Notes: generated by a model not told the origin, from the letters alone. A DNA stretch of 64,000 bases from Balaenoptera acutorostrata (GCF_949987535.1 NC_080081.1:33706428-33770427); one strand, 5' to 3'. Shown: positions 23,174 through 34,800, numbered from the stretch's first letter. Numbers and translations: made by a program.

Positions 23174-23911
23174 CTAGGTATTTTTGATTTCCTCTTTGAT
23201 TTCTTCAGTGATCTCTTGGTTATTTAGTAGCATATTGTTTAGCCTCCATGTGTTTGTATTTTTTACAGATATTTTCCTGTAATTGATATCTAGTCTCATG
23301 TCATTGTGGTCAGAAAAGACACTTGATATGATTTCAAATTTCTTAAATTTACCAAGGCTTGATTTGTGACCCAAGATATGATCTATCCTGGAGAATGTTC
23401 CATAAGCCCTTGAGAAGAAAGTGTATTCTGTTGTTTTTGGATGGAATGTCCTATAAATATCAATTAAGTACATCTTGTCTAATGTGTCATTTAAAGCTTG
23501 TGTTTCTTTATTTATTTTCATTTTGGATGATCTGTTGATTGGTGAAAGTGGGGTATTAAATTCCCCTACTATTATTGTGTTAGTGTCAATTTCTCCTTTT
23601 ATGGCTGTCAGCATTTGCCTTATGTATTGAGGTGCTCCTATGTTGGGTGTGTAAATATTTACAATTGTTATATCTTCTTCTTGGACTGATCCCTTGATCA
23701 TTAGGTAGTGTCCTTCTTTGTCTCTTTTAATAGTCTTTATTTTAAAGTCTACTTTGTCTGATATGAGAATTGCTACTCCAGCTTTCTTTCGATTTCCATT
23801 TGCATGGAATATCTTTTTCCATCCCCTCACTTTCAGTCTGTATGTGTCCCTAAGTCTGAAGTGGGTCTCTTGTAGACAGCATATATACAGGGTTTTTTTT
23901 TTTATATCCAT
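23174..23911 (-). pseudogene. L1 ORF2 endonuclease domain
   Basis: The longest frame in the window (245 codons). It is the apurinic-endonuclease-like domain that nicks target DNA during retrotransposition. Visible motifs: QETH at residues 14-17 (catalytic Glu), RIDHIL at 175-180 and SDH at 200-202 (catalytic Asp/His). The usual GDFN box is GEFN at 116-119, an Asp-to-Glu change at a catalytic residue, which would impair cutting if present in an active copy. The true ORF2 start lies upstream, beyond a frame break near 23900. Confidence 0.92.
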
Positions 23912-24271
23912 TCAGCCAGTCTATGTCTTTTGGTGGGACTTTTAATGCATTTACCTTTAAGGTAATTATTGATATGTATGTTCCTATTACCATTTTCTTA
24001 ATTGCTTTGGGTTTGTTATTATTGGTGTTTTCTTTCTCTTGTGTTTCCTGCCTAGAGAAGTTCCTTTAGCATTTGTTGTAAAGCTGGTTTGGTGGTGCTG
24101 CATTCTCCTAACTTTTGCTTTCCTGTAAAGGTTTTAATTTCTCAATAGAATCTGAATGAGATCCTTGCTGGGCAGAGTAATCTTGGTTGTAGGTTTTTCC
24201 CTTTCATCACTTTAAATATGTCCTGCCACTCCCTTCTGGTTTGCAGAGTTTCTGCTGAAAGTCTATCCATG

Positions 24272-25320
24272 GCTTTAATGGGACAGACAGCAATACTGGT
24301 TCTGTAGATCAGCTAAGGCAATGCTGCAGTTATAGTAAATGGTGTAGGACATTAAGGAAACAAGGATGAAGGCGTAGTCACCCTTCACACTTCATGTTTA
24401 CTAATAGTTATCTGACCACCCTCCCCAACATTCATACTGAATTCAGGTAGGAGGGAAACTGTCAAGCAGGCTCTCTCCTCTGTTCCTGGAGAGCAAGTGA
24501 GTGTTAATCAGCTGTGGGCGGGGTGGTCCTAGAGTGAAACTCTCCTGGTCAGTGGGAACTCATCTAGAAAGTGAGCCCCGGCAGTTCCACCCTGATTCCT
24601 TTTAATGTCACAGTTCATTTGCAGAGCCATAACTGGAATCAAGAATTAAAAAGGCTTGTATAAAAGTCAGTAACATTAAACCTTTAAGACTCATGTTTCA
24701 TGTGTCATAAAAAGTCTATGAACGGGTTTTATATTCTGTACAGTGTTTTAGTACTTTCAATCACTTTTTTTTCAACATAACTTTTGTGAACACTTTTATA
24801 GCCTCTAAATGAAAAACTAAACTATGTGTCATTCAAAAAAAGTTTTATGGATCACAGAATTTAATAAAAGTACTACACCATAACAAGTGCCTGATAAACC
24901 TTTATTAAAATTCATTAAAAATATTGAAAAATATTTTAACAGAAATTAGACCCCACATTTTGGTAAACAGGACAATCACTCTTAAGGAAATCTACTTGTT
25001 TAACACAAAGGCAGATTCTTTAGTGGGGAAATAATGAATTTTAGGAATAAATAATCTGCTCTTCACCATTAGGAAAATATGTCTGTGTTTGTGGTAGGAA
25101 TAATCCTCTTAGCTACCTGTCTGCAAAACTCTTCAAGAATTATGGTATATGTAAGAGTTTAGTATGTACAAATAAAAATAAAAACAATGGAAAATATTTC
25201 TGATAATATATAATATATAAGCTGGTATTTACTTATATTATAACCACATTGGGGCATTGTCCTATTTGCAGTTCTCAGAGGCCAGAGAGCAGATAAGACT
25301 ATGATTTTCTAATACGTTTA
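24272..25320. other. non-coding DNA, no element recognised
   Basis: About 1 kb downstream of the large L1. The first 350 bp are richer in GC than average; the rest is AT-rich. No gene or repeat recognised. Confidence 0.55.
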
Positions 25321-25329
25321 GGAATTCAC

Positions 25330-25905
25330 ACTGTTAGGTACATTTTCTTTGTATTATTTTCTGGGTTCTTATATTAATTTTATAACGGCTACATAATATT
25401 TCATACAGTTCTATAGTTGCCTCCTTTTCTATTTTGTAAATAATACTGTAAAGAAAATATTCACGTCTATGTGTTTTTCTTATATTTTATTTTTGCCTTA
25501 GGATATTACTATTAGTAATTTTACTGGATCAAATTGCATGAACATATTTTTAATCTTGTAAAATACATTGCCAAATTACTTTTCAGGAGGTTTGAACAAA
25601 TTTAAATTGCTCCCCTCATTGTATCAGATACTAGTTTAAAAATATTTTGACCAAAATTAGAGATTTTCACTTAAACCTTTGCTAATGTAGCATGTGAAAC
25701 AACACCTTGTTTCTCTAAAAGAAATTTTTTTTGACATACGAAAATCTGTACATATTTAATATATACACTTGATGTGTTTGGGGATAAGTATATACCCATG
25801 AAACCATCAGCATAATCTATGCCATAAACTTATTCATCATATCCAAAAGTTTTCTCCTATCTTCTTATTTATTATTATTCTTTTTTGTGATAAGACATAC
25901 CATTT
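25330..25905 (-). repeat. old L1M-like LINE fragments, antisense
   Basis: The right part (25725-25905) is clearly an antisense L1M 3' end: TTGACATACGAAAATCTGTA, CATGAAACCATCAGCATAAT. The left part (25330-25700) has the weaker look of antisense old L1 (TATTACTATTAGTAATTTTA, AATACATTGCCAAATTAC). The two may be separate insertions. Confidence 0.5.
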
Positions 25906-26092
25906 TATTATTTCTATAGGATCATGTGTATATAAAGGCTCAAATGCATTCGTGAATCAGTGTGCATAATTTTATCTTATATATCTATATACCTATTTAT
26001 ACATATAGATATATAAAATACTCAAGAATCTAGAAATCATATAGATATATACATGTATCTATACCTATATCTACATACATATAGATATATAG

Positions 26093-26094
<2 letters not shown>

Positions 26095-26127
<33 letters not shown>
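26095..26127. repeat. (CA)n microsatellite
   Basis: Sixteen uninterrupted CA units, preceded by an AT-rich GATATA/TCTATA low-complexity tract (about 25975-26094). It pairs with the TG run 64 bp downstream as an inverted repeat. Confidence 0.98.
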
Positions 26128-26129
<2 letters not shown>

Positions 26130-26188
26130 GGAAAACATTGAAGTTTTTAGGGGAGGGTTGTTTGTTATTTTGGAGTGCCAAAGTTTTC

Positions 26189-26191
<3 letters not shown>

Positions 26192-26233
<42 letters not shown>
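26192..26233. repeat. (TG)n microsatellite
   Basis: About 21 TG units in the opposite sense to the CA run at 26095-26127. The frame across this region (26053-26259) is a simple-repeat translation rich in TH and VC, not a gene. Confidence 0.98.
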
Positions 26234-26234
<1 letters not shown>

Positions 26235-26239
26235 TATAG

Positions 26240-27560
26240 ATTTGAAATCTGAGTGGTAGTTGATATTAGACCTCATCTATTCTAGCACCTCAACATAATC
26301 GTGTATTTACACTGCAACACCCCAAATAAAGTACCCAAGTACCCTCTATTTGTACACAGGCCTTCACTGTGGATCTCCATTTATGAGGTCTATCATTCCA
26401 GGCAAAAGCATGTCTGGTAAAGATTCCCAGGACTAAAATTCTACCATGCTTCTCTTCTCTAAGCAGTGTTCTTGAATGCTTATATTGAAATTTTGGTCTC
26501 CACTTTGAAGTCTGAAAGCACACTGGCAATGGCGTGACGGTTTTCTGAACCTCAATATCTGGCTAGTTTCAGAAGACCATGTGTAAGTGAAAACAGGGGT
26601 GCCACTCCATCTCAGAATAAGAAAGAACTGACACTGCTGTGATTTTAGTTAGCAGATGGTAGTTGAACATCATATTTCTTAGATGTTGGCTAAGTTTCCT
26701 TGAACTCTGTACAAGATTAAAGATTTCTGTTAGTGCCTATATTCATAAGTTCTTTGGCTTTTTATGACATCTACTTTATACTAATATCTTTTTCAGCAGC
26801 CTTTAATACAGTCTCGTAACACCTTTTAATATCAGCACGGCATGTATCAAGAAAAAAAAGACTTGAAAAAGAGGCAATAAAGGGTGATTCACCTAGCTTC
26901 CCTGTTTTAAAAAAAGTCATAACTTTTGGGTGGATTATTTGTAGAGAAAACACTCAAGGTTCACAGTGATTTCAGGTAGCATAAACCTAACCTATTTCTG
27001 TATTATGTTCTAAGTTTCAGTGTTAATGTCTGTTGTCCCGACAGCAGCCATAATTTATGCTTTTAATTATGCTTTCTTCAGCTGTAAACTCATATTGTTT
27101 CTTTACAGTAATGAAGTCACTAGGCAGCAATGTCATTGTCATAAAGTGATGGGACATAATGAGAACATGATTGGAAAAAAATCATGGGCAGAGAATGACA
27201 GCATATTTAAAGGTGAATGGGAAAAATTCTGTACATAAATAAAAACAATACAAGAAGATGTGAAGGTAAAATATATGATTAAAACCTTACAAATACTATA
27301 TATTATTTCTATACACTGAAGTGACTGTTTTTTGGCTTTCTGTTGAAGTTGTAGCATCAAAAGGGTGGGCCAACTTCCAACCAAGCCCAAGCCTTCAGCT
27401 ACCAAACACAGATGGTTCCACCTCATTTTTAAAGACCCCCAGAAAAGGAGATTGTATGATCTTTCTCGGTAATCCACTTATGAACATATTTGTAAGAAAT
27501 TCTCTCTTGAGCCCAAAGTATTCATGCTGCATTTTCTCTTACTCAGCTTTATTTTTTTTT
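26240..27560. other. non-coding DNA, no element recognised
   Basis: About 1.3 kb. The part at 26260-26530 may be a decayed repeat, but I cannot name it. Several 60-110-codon frames on both strands have no recognisable domain and no supporting features. Confidence 0.5.
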
Positions 27561-27569
27561 TAATTGTTT

Positions 27570-27840
27570 AACAAGTCCTGCCAATTTTGCCTCCCAAATA
27601 CCTTTGCAATCTCTCACCTGCTTTCTATTCTGCTTTTTTCAAAATTCCATCCCATTTTGTTCTTCACACTGCCACAAAAGTAGTCTCTCCAAAATGGAAC
27701 CCCTACCCTTTATTCCGTTGCTTAAAATTCTCTGAAGTTTCACCTTGCCTTTAAATAAAATGTGAACATCTCAATATGGCACAGAGGCTTTTCATAACAT
27801 GGACCCTATATGCCTAGCTACTTAATATTTTGTTTTCTGG
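27570..27840 (+). repeat. L2 LINE, coding-end fragment
   Basis: Forward L2-like text: TCTTCACACTGCCACAAAAG, CGTTGCTTAAAATTCTCTGA and ATAAAATGTGAACATCTC, then GGACCCTATATGCCTAGCTA. This corresponds to the 3' part of the L2 frame. Very decayed. Confidence 0.6.
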
Positions 27841-27879
27841 AAAATCAATTTTTGTCCCTTTTATTTTTCATTATATAAA

Positions 27880-28005
27880 TAATAACAGCTGACATTCGCT
27901 GACCACTAAGTGCCAGGCACGCTGCTAAGCAATTTGACCTATTCCTGGGCTTCCCTTTGGTATCACAAATTGTTATGATCTCCCAAATATAAGGAAACTG
28001 AGTTG
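27880..28005 (-). repeat. MIR SINE fragment
   Basis: Reverse MIR 3' part: CTAAGTGCCAGGCACGCTGC and TAAGCAATTTGACC, with a degraded AAGGAAACTGAG at the far end. Fragmentary. Confidence 0.65.
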
Positions 28006-28039
28006 ACTTTCTTTTTCTTAGCGATATATCTTGTCTGTT

Positions 28040-28250
28040 GACTCTCTTTCAAGCACCAGGGATAAAATAGTGAGCAACAGAAACGAAACTCTTGCCTTGA
28101 TAGAGCTTACATTCTGCTTTTGTTTCCATTCAAACAAATTTGGTAATTACTGGTCTGCAAATGAATACGGAGATTTTTGCCACAAGGAGGATGCATGATA
28201 AGGAAGATGAATTTGCGGTGAAGGAAGGGACAGTGGGGTGGGCAGGGTAA
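28040..28250 (-). repeat. L2 LINE, antisense
   Basis: Reverse L2 landmarks: AGCACCAGGGATAAAATAGT, GAGCAACAGAAACGAAAC and TTGATAGAGCTTACATTCTG, which correspond to the sequence just upstream of the L2 3' end. Confidence 0.65.
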
Positions 28251-28254
28251 TGGG

Positions 28255-29290
28255 TGGAAGGAAATAGAAGGAAGAATAATTGTGGTTCAGTGATTTAATC
28301 TGAAGAAGTTTCAATCTGAAAAAGTCTATGAAGTCAGAGAAGGTGTGATTCCCCCTTGACCCTCACCTCCACATATATTCCATGTTCAAGTTACATGTAA
28401 TTATGCACAACAGCCCGAACTCCAAGGATCTCTTGAGCCTCTCTGCTCTGTGTCACATTGTACTTACATCCATCAAAACAAGCATCATACAACACTGCCA
28501 CCAGAGTTTCCTCAGCCTCTGGGCACTAACCCTCGTTAGTTAAGAGTAGCATTAATTCAACTCTAAATCCCCGGTAACCCATGGACAGCCTCCCCAGTAT
28601 CCTGAAGATTCTCTGGGTCTGTCTGACATCCACTTACCTGCAGTTCCCTCCCATCCAGGCTCACCCATATCTGTTGTTCCACAATTCTTTCGATACTTGC
28701 TTGTGGTCTTACCACAACACTTGGAGATGCAGAGTGTTGTTCCCTGGACCTGCCCAAGCTGTAAACCCTGAAGGGGTGAAAGTGGTGAAGAGGGTCCTTG
28801 GAGCCCTCATCACATGGAAGCTGAAGCCAGGCTGCCCTGCCCCACTCTCAACGCATGGCCTCCTGTTGACCAAAGCAGCATGGCTGATGTCCTGAGGGTC
28901 ACAGAATGTCTAATGAAGACAAGTCTTTCTGCTTTTACCTGCAGCATAAGATGTAGGATAAGATATTAAGTTCCTTGCTGTCCTTTCCAACTCCTATCCC
29001 ACCCACAATCCCCCTTGACCAAGCTTCCCTGCCCCTCCAAGCTAAGCCCTAAAGCCACTTTCCCAGGCTGCTTGTTCACCCACTGACCACTCATGCTTAG
29101 ATGGGTCCAAATCCTTGTTTGGAGTCAAAGCACCAGCCCATCTACAACCATGACTTTTCTGTTGGCTTGTCTCTTGATAGATTGGAAACTCCTTGAGGGA
29201 AGAGAAGTATCTGCTTCTCTCCAGACTGTAACTGTGTCCCTTACTCTGCTCCTCTTTCTAGTCTTTCCCTTTTTCTCATTGATTTACTCA
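28255..29290. other. non-coding DNA, possibly old repeat remnants
   Basis: About 1 kb, locally GC-richer (about 28560-29080). The last third (TAGATTGGAAACTCCTTGAG near 29180) resembles a forward L2 end. The 104-codon plus-strand frame at 28581-28895 has no known domain and I do not call it a gene. Confidence 0.4.
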
Positions 29291-29296
29291 GATGTG

Positions 29297-29712
29297 ATGG
29301 TTAATTTTATGTGTCAACTTGCATTGGCCATGGTACCCAGATATTTGGTCAAACACCAGTCTAGATATTGCTGTGAAGGTATTTTTTAGATGAGAGTAAC
29401 ATTTAAATCAGTAGACTTTGAGTAAAGCAGATTACCCTCCATAACGTGGGTGGGCCTCGTCCAATCAGTTGAAGACCTTAAGAGAAAAAGAATGAAGTCC
29501 TCCAAGAAAGAAGAAATTCTGCCTCCAGATGGACTTCAGACTCGAGCAGCAATATTACCTCTTCCCTGGGTCTCCAGCCTGCTGACCTGCCCCATAGAAT
29601 TTGGACTTGCCAGTTTCCACACTTCTGTGAGCCAGTTCCTTAAAATAAATCTCTCTATAAACACACACATTCTATTGGTTCTCTTTCTCTGGAGAACCTT
29701 GACTAATACACC
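29297..29712 (+). mobile_element. MLT2-type ERVL solo LTR
   Basis: Begins TGATGGTTAATTTTATGTGT and CAACTTG, has CAGATATTTGGTCAAACACC, AGTAAAGCAGATTACCCTCC and GGGTGGGCCTCGTCCAATCA in the body, a polyadenylation region TTCCTTAAAATAAATCTC, and ends CTGGAGAACCTTGACTAATACA. Order and spacing match the MLT2 LTR. No internal retroviral genes are present. Confidence 0.85.
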
Positions 29713-29937
29713 AGACTCCTTTCCATGACCCACTTTTTTAAACCAGTTGGGACTATGAAAATTCAACCTCCCACATCTATTCCTTCTTTCCTCTCTCCCA
29801 CCCACCTCTTTCCCCTTTCAGCCTATGCAAAAGTTTTTGGACTTCAAGTATTTACTTGAGACAACTAAATTTTACCCTGAACAAAGTACATTTTTCTTGT
29901 AAGAAGACAGTACAAGAATTAAATAGTCACAAGGAGG

Positions 29938-30190
29938 CAGCACAGTACAGGACTTAGAGTACAGACCTTGGCTCTAGACTCCTTGGATTCGAATCCTGTC
30001 TCCCATGTACAAATGTGTGACCTTGGATGAATTATTTAACTCTTTTGTTTTTTAGTTTCCTCATCTGTAAAAGGGGATAAAAATAATTCCTGTCTCATAG
30101 AATTATTATGGGGATTAGGAGGTAATAGTTGCAAAGCACTTAGAGCCAATGCCTGAAATGTGGTAAGTGCGAGCAACAAACGTTGGTGGC
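29938..30190 (+). repeat. MIR SINE
   Basis: Forward MIR nearly end to end: GGATTCGAATCCTGTCTCCC, TGTGTGACCTTGGATGAATT, TAGTTTCCTCATCTGTAAAA and GCAAAGCACTTAGAGCCAAT. Confidence 0.88.
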
Positions 30191-30429
30191 ATAAATAGTG
30201 ATTTTATAGCTCCCATTATAAGCTATTTAACTATGGCTGAGGACCAAGCTGGATCTGTTGATAATGATCCATCATTTTATGGTATATTCCCATGACAGTA
30301 GAAAAGAACAAAATTGTTTGTTTATCTTTCTTTTCTGACTATAACCATCATATATTTTTATCTGTAGAGAAGATAGAAATACAGAGACACAAGGAAGAAA
30401 TTAAAACATCTACAACTGAACTCTGCAGA

Positions 30430-30642
30430 TCAAGGACTAGCAAACGTCTTCTGTCAAGGGTCAGATGGTTGATGTTTTAGGTTTGTAGGCCGTGTGGTCT
30501 CTGTGGCGACCACTCAGCTCTGCTGTCGTATTGCAAAGGCAGCTACATGAATGGGCACAGCTGTGTTCAATAAAACTTTAAAAAAAACAAGCTTTGGGTC
30601 AGATTTGGCACCTTGGGCCATAGTTTGCTAACCTACTTTACA
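30430..30642 (-). mobile_element. hAT-type DNA transposon fragment
   Basis: Opens with CAAGGACTAGCAAACGTCTT and closes with GGGCCATAGTTTGCTAACCT, a degraded inverted-terminal pair of the CAGGGGTTGGCAAAC type. The interior (GCAGCTACATGAATGGGCAC, TTCAATAAAACTTTAAAAA) fits the reverse of a common non-autonomous hAT family of mammals. Family not assigned. Confidence 0.65.
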
Positions 30643-30869
30643 ACAGGTTATAAATTATAACCTGACACATTAGTGAATTTGTTTTCTGTCTTTTTTCTAT
30701 GCGTATCTATGTTTAAATCATTGTAAATATAAGTTGCAGTCCTGCCTTTCACTGAATATTTCTATTGTAAATAACTGATGAAGAACTTTAAGCATATATT
30801 TGGTTTTGGCTTCTGCTTAATTCCCTAGGATAAATGAAATGCGCCAATGTGAGTTCTTTCAGAGAAAAC

Positions 30870-31230
30870 TTGGAGCCAGGACAGGAAGGGGAGAGCTAGG
30901 TTGAGTGCTTATAGGGATGTCATAGTGGGCTTAGTGGGCTGTCCCCCCAACTCCCCCTTGCTCAGAGACTTGCAAGGGGCTTTGTGCTGTCCTGCTGCCT
31001 GTTCCAGCACCAGGGCTCAGCTGCTTGTCAGCTCTGAAGTTGGTTCCCAAGGGCCTGGGTGTCACTGGCTGAGATGGGTGGTTTCCCCAGTACAGGGATA
31101 TTCAGGCGGTGGGTCTGCCGCTTGGTCACCACAGCAGAGAGCATGCTGTGAGGTGGGCGTTCCCCCCACCCTTGTGACTGGCAGTAAACCAATCTGATGT
31201 CATGGAGCTTGGTCTAGGTAGGATTCTGAG
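30870..31230. other. GC-rich patch of unknown origin
   Basis: Visibly GC-richer than all neighbours and bounded by L1M and L2 sequence. It includes a 98-codon plus-strand frame (30901-31197) without a recognisable domain. Not a classical CpG island: CpG dinucleotides are few. It could be an unrecognised LTR or retrocopy. Confidence 0.4.
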
Positions 31231-31319
31231 ATCACCTGTGGCTGTCGCTCCTCCCCACCATAACCCTGTCTTCCATGGAAGCGACCCTTGACCATTCTAC
31301 TTAAAATAGCCATACACCT

Positions 31320-31517
31320 CTGCTCCCTTCCCTGCCAATTAAAACAATTTCTCCATCGCTCTTACCAACATCTGACATGTTACTTAATCATTTGCTTGCT
31401 TATTGTCTATCTCCCCCCACCAGAATATCAGCTCCAAGAAAGCAGGGATTTTTGTCTCTTTGGGTACTGCCAGGGACAAACTAAGCATTCAATAAACATT
31501 TGTTGAATGAAAGAATG
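31320..31517 (+). repeat. L2 LINE 3' end
   Basis: Forward L2: CAGAATATCAGCTCCAAGAA, AGCAGGGATTTTTGTCTC, and the terminus CATTCAATAAACATTTGTTG then AATGAAAGAATGAATG. A clear match to the L2 3' end. Confidence 0.85.
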
Positions 31518-32539
31518 AATGGGTCATACTACCAAATTGTTTACCAAATCCTAACTATCTGGAATTATTTTTCTAGAAAGCTAAAGAAATTTACACTTCT
31601 ACCAGCAGAGGATGAACGTGTACTTCTTCCAACGCCTTCGTGAACGTTATGTGTAATGGTGTAAAATTTTATTTTGGTCAATTTACTGTAAATTGCTTTT
31701 CTTTGATTACTGTGCATTTCTTTTCTTTAAATTGTTTCTTTACATCCTCTGCCCATTTGGAACAAATTAATTGAAACCCAGAAAGTTTCATTCTAGAGCT
31801 CTTTACTCCCTTCAGTTTGTCTAATGAGTTCTACATTGGATTTGTTGGGAGCACGAACACAGGTGTTCAGCTGCTTGTGAGGGCGTGGAGGTCATCCTTC
31901 CCAGCTTAGAAAGTCCATTTTAGATCTGGCTATAAAAGTTATGAATGTTCTGATTAACTTTATGTATATGTATTAAAAAGGGTGGGATTTGGGCAGTTTT
32001 CCAGAACTTTCAAATACTAAAACTACCCTGGATTCAACTTTTTTTTTTTTTACTCGTAGGGTACCTCTTAATGATCTAGACAAAATTTCCACTTCACTTT
32101 TTGACTATTGACTGATGCCATATATACATACGAACAGGGCCATTCTAGAATAGCTTAGAAAAAATAAGAGTGATCGTTTAGGTGATCACAGTCTTTCTCT
32201 AAGCATATTCAAGTTTAAAACATGAATCCTATTTAAATTGATAAACCATTCATTATTTCAATTATTTCTCAAATACAGTCTCAATCCCTACTGAAAATTC
32301 ATGGTCAAATAGGTGGGGGCCGGGTGGTATGTAAAATAACTGCTTCCAATGTATATTTTTAAGAGCATACCTTCAATAGCATTACAAATACATGTCAGAG
32401 ACACTAGAAATTCTAAAGATGAACATTTCTGCTTATATGTGCATTTCACTTATCTTAAGTTAATAAAATACATTATTTGAGTAGAGGGACATGGGGTGCG
32501 TGAGAATGAGAGCAGATATTTACGTGGGTTTGCACTTTT

Positions 32540-33070
32540 AAAAAAAGCATGTCTAAAGCCTGCTCTTTTTGTGAGCAAATCTCTTTTTCTTCCCTTGCTA
32601 ATAGATATGTTCTTAAAATAGAGACTTGTAATTGAAGCTTGCAAATAGCATTATAAAAGAAATAAATATTTTAATTTTAATAGCAACTATAAAATTTCTA
32701 TAACTCAGAAAGCTGTACATCTTTATAATAGACCACTCACTCATCCATACTTAAATTTCCATGCTTGTTGAGTTTTTCCTTAAAGATAATCCAATAAGGC
32801 TCTTTGCCTATAAATTATGCATTTATCTTGTAACTAATTAAAATGATTTGACCATATATCCTAGAATGTTAATTGTTTGTTCCTCCTTATTCTTTTTACA
32901 TATCAGGAGACGATTTCAGTCAATCATTAATGTGTTTTTCTTTGTTTAACCACAAAATATTCATTTGGAAAGATATTTCTAACCGAGTCATTACTTTTAA
33001 AGTGACTTGTACACATGCCAGTTTTTCTGCATGTTTTGACAAATGACACATTTCCTTTGGTGCTTCCTTG
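32540..33070. promoter_or_regulatory. candidate conserved AT-rich regulatory element
   Basis: Repeat-free AT-rich sequence with several homeobox-type cores (TAATTAAAATG, TTAATTGTTTG) and a TATAAATTATGCATTTAT stretch containing an octamer-like ATTATGCAT. Suggestive of a developmental enhancer; not measured. Confidence 0.2.
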
Positions 33071-34494
33071 TGGGTAACAGTGTGTGAGGATGTGGTGTTG
33101 GAAAAATTTATTACAGTTATTTTGTAGTTGATATTAAAGCATGTGATGTATTATACCAGGTGTCTGACCTTTAAAGATCTTAGGACCTAATTCATTACAA
33201 CATAAAATTTACATAGTATTCAACTTTGCTGCAGATCTTTTATGAACAAGTCATGGTGTGTATTATATCAGGACGGAGAGGAAAAAGTCAAAGCTCGTGC
33301 CAGGAATTGAGGTCTGAACCCCAAGCTTGGTCTGTTTGTGGTGCTTCTGTGAATTTAAGTGAGAGTGAGGTAACCACCTAACGGTCACTCAAAATTAAAT
33401 CGGGGAGGAAAAGGCATGGAGTACAAAGTGGAAATTTTGTGAATTGGGGAAGCATATCTTCTGAAACTCACTTGGTCTTCTCTAATCTGTGGTGCGATGA
33501 AAACATCTAAGAGAGGTTGAGGAAAGGCAGCCCTGGAAAAGTATCTTTAAGGAGTTAAGTCTGTGATTCAGCCAACAAAGTAATACTTACTTACACAATG
33601 ATTTTTCATGTCTGACATAAAAATACAAACTAAGAAGTTAACATAAAAAATTATTATGAAATACCTTAGGGGGAAAATAAATGTATTTGAAATAGTGTAT
33701 ATCTAACAGTTTTTAAAGGAAAAAGAACTTGCTGCCTATTGTAGCAAATTCATCTTAAAAGATTATGATTAATAATAATAATCTTAAAATTAATCTTAAA
33801 AGATTATGTGTTTTTGGAAATCAGATAATGCTATTTTAATTCTTTTAAATAGATTCACGATTTCCTTTTCAACAACCGCTAGAATAACCTTATTCTCATA
33901 ATTTACTTTTATCTTATTTGGGTTTTATATTTTAAAAATCCATTAAATTAGAAAGTCCTACTTTAAAAAAAATGCATATATCTACACAATGGCAGTGGGA
34001 ATATTCATTTGTAAGGTCCTGTTCCACTATGGTTTCATACCACTCAAAGATCCATAAAGCTGATTGATAATAATATCTTTCCCTGAGGAGACCATGATAG
34101 TATGACAGAAAAATAAGTCTAAATCCATCTTTTTATAGAGACTATAAAATAATTCGAGTTAATGCTAATGCGTTATTAATAACAATATAATCCAAACACT
34201 ATTTAAAGATTCAGTTTGCTATCAAACATAATGTTTCCTTATTCTTCAGTTTAATTAGCAAGGAGGAAGCATTTTAATCTGAAATACTCATTTTCTAAAT
34301 TAGTTTGCTGGAAGGTATAGAAATATGCTTGAAAGCTTTTTAAAAAAATTTTATCTAATTTTACATAAACGTGTGGAGGCAATGGAAACAGGACAAAATT
34401 TAAAAAGCCGTAAGTGTTGTAAGGGTGAGTTGCTTCTAGCAAATGCAAACTAATCACTCCGACGAATGGCACACTGAGGAAGTGCTGTGTTTTC

Positions 34495-34509
34495 ACAGTA
34501 GAGGGCGCT
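34495..34509 (+). promoter_or_regulatory. CTCF-like binding motif
   Basis: Reads ACAGTAGAGGGCGCT. It fits the 15-base CTCF core (CCASYAGRGGGCRSY) at every position but the first. It lies in the element-free block, immediately upstream of a candidate conserved element. Binding is inferred from the motif alone. Confidence 0.6.
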
Positions 34510-34800
34510 GTCTTCTAGTTCTACCTCCAGCTGAAAGAGAAGGTCACTCAGTCTATTGATAAATCACACCGCCGTGATTCCTAACTGACAGCTCAAACTA
34601 ACATCAAGCTGGATGAGGGAGAACAAAAGGCCATCAAGCAGCCATTTTCTTGACACTTTTATTCAATCACCAGCAGATTGCTTACGACAGCAATAGCAGC
34701 TGTTTTGTCTTCATCTTTCCACATTTGATAAAAGGTGTCAACTCAAATTTTTGTAAATAATTCACTTACCCCTACTGCACACACCGGCACTGTTCAGCAT
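34510..34800. promoter_or_regulatory. candidate conserved non-coding element
   Basis: Balanced composition, no repeats, no coding frame. Contains TTGATAAATCACACCGCCGT, ATTTGATAAAAGGTGTCAAC and a TGACA-type motif (CTAACTGACAGCTCAA) typical of TALE homeodomain sites. This is the best enhancer candidate in the window by eye; conservation is not measured. Confidence 0.3.

Larger units (their letters stand above)
19567..24261 (-). mobile_element. long 5'-truncated L1 LINE with 10-bp target-site duplication
   Basis: The largest element in the window. The flanking duplication TCTATCCATG is at 19557-19566 and 24262-24271. In the L1 sense (minus strand) the order from 24261 down is: the end of ORF1 and the inter-ORF region, the ORF2 endonuclease, reverse transcriptase, the C-terminal cysteine region, the 3'UTR, and a tail. 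It is missing the 5'UTR and most of ORF1, and ORF2 is broken by stops and frameshifts. A separate 193-bp element is nested at 20245-20437, and the tail (19567-19618) contains non-L1 sequence. The plus-strand frames over this stretch are antisense shadows. Confidence 0.95.
30650..31790 (-). repeat. old L1M LINE, antisense, split by other sequence
   Basis: The left piece (about 30650-30865) and right piece (31520-31790) look like antisense L1M ORF2 end/3'UTR: CTTAATTCCCTAGGATAAAT on the left; TTACACTTCTACCAGCAGAG and ATCCTCTGCCCATTTGGAAC on the right. They are separated by a GC-rich patch and an L2 end. Confidence 0.6.

Noticed and set aside
26053..26259. 68-codon frame with HTHTHT and VCVCVC runs
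   Set aside because: Translation of CA and TG microsatellites.
28581..28895. 104-codon plus-strand frame in a GC-richer patch
   Set aside because: No domain recognised and surroundings look like old repeat remnants; not supportable as an exon.
33752..33808. Repeated ATCTTAAAAGATTATG
   Set aside because: Two 16-base copies and a partial third in AT-rich DNA; a minor slippage product, not an array.
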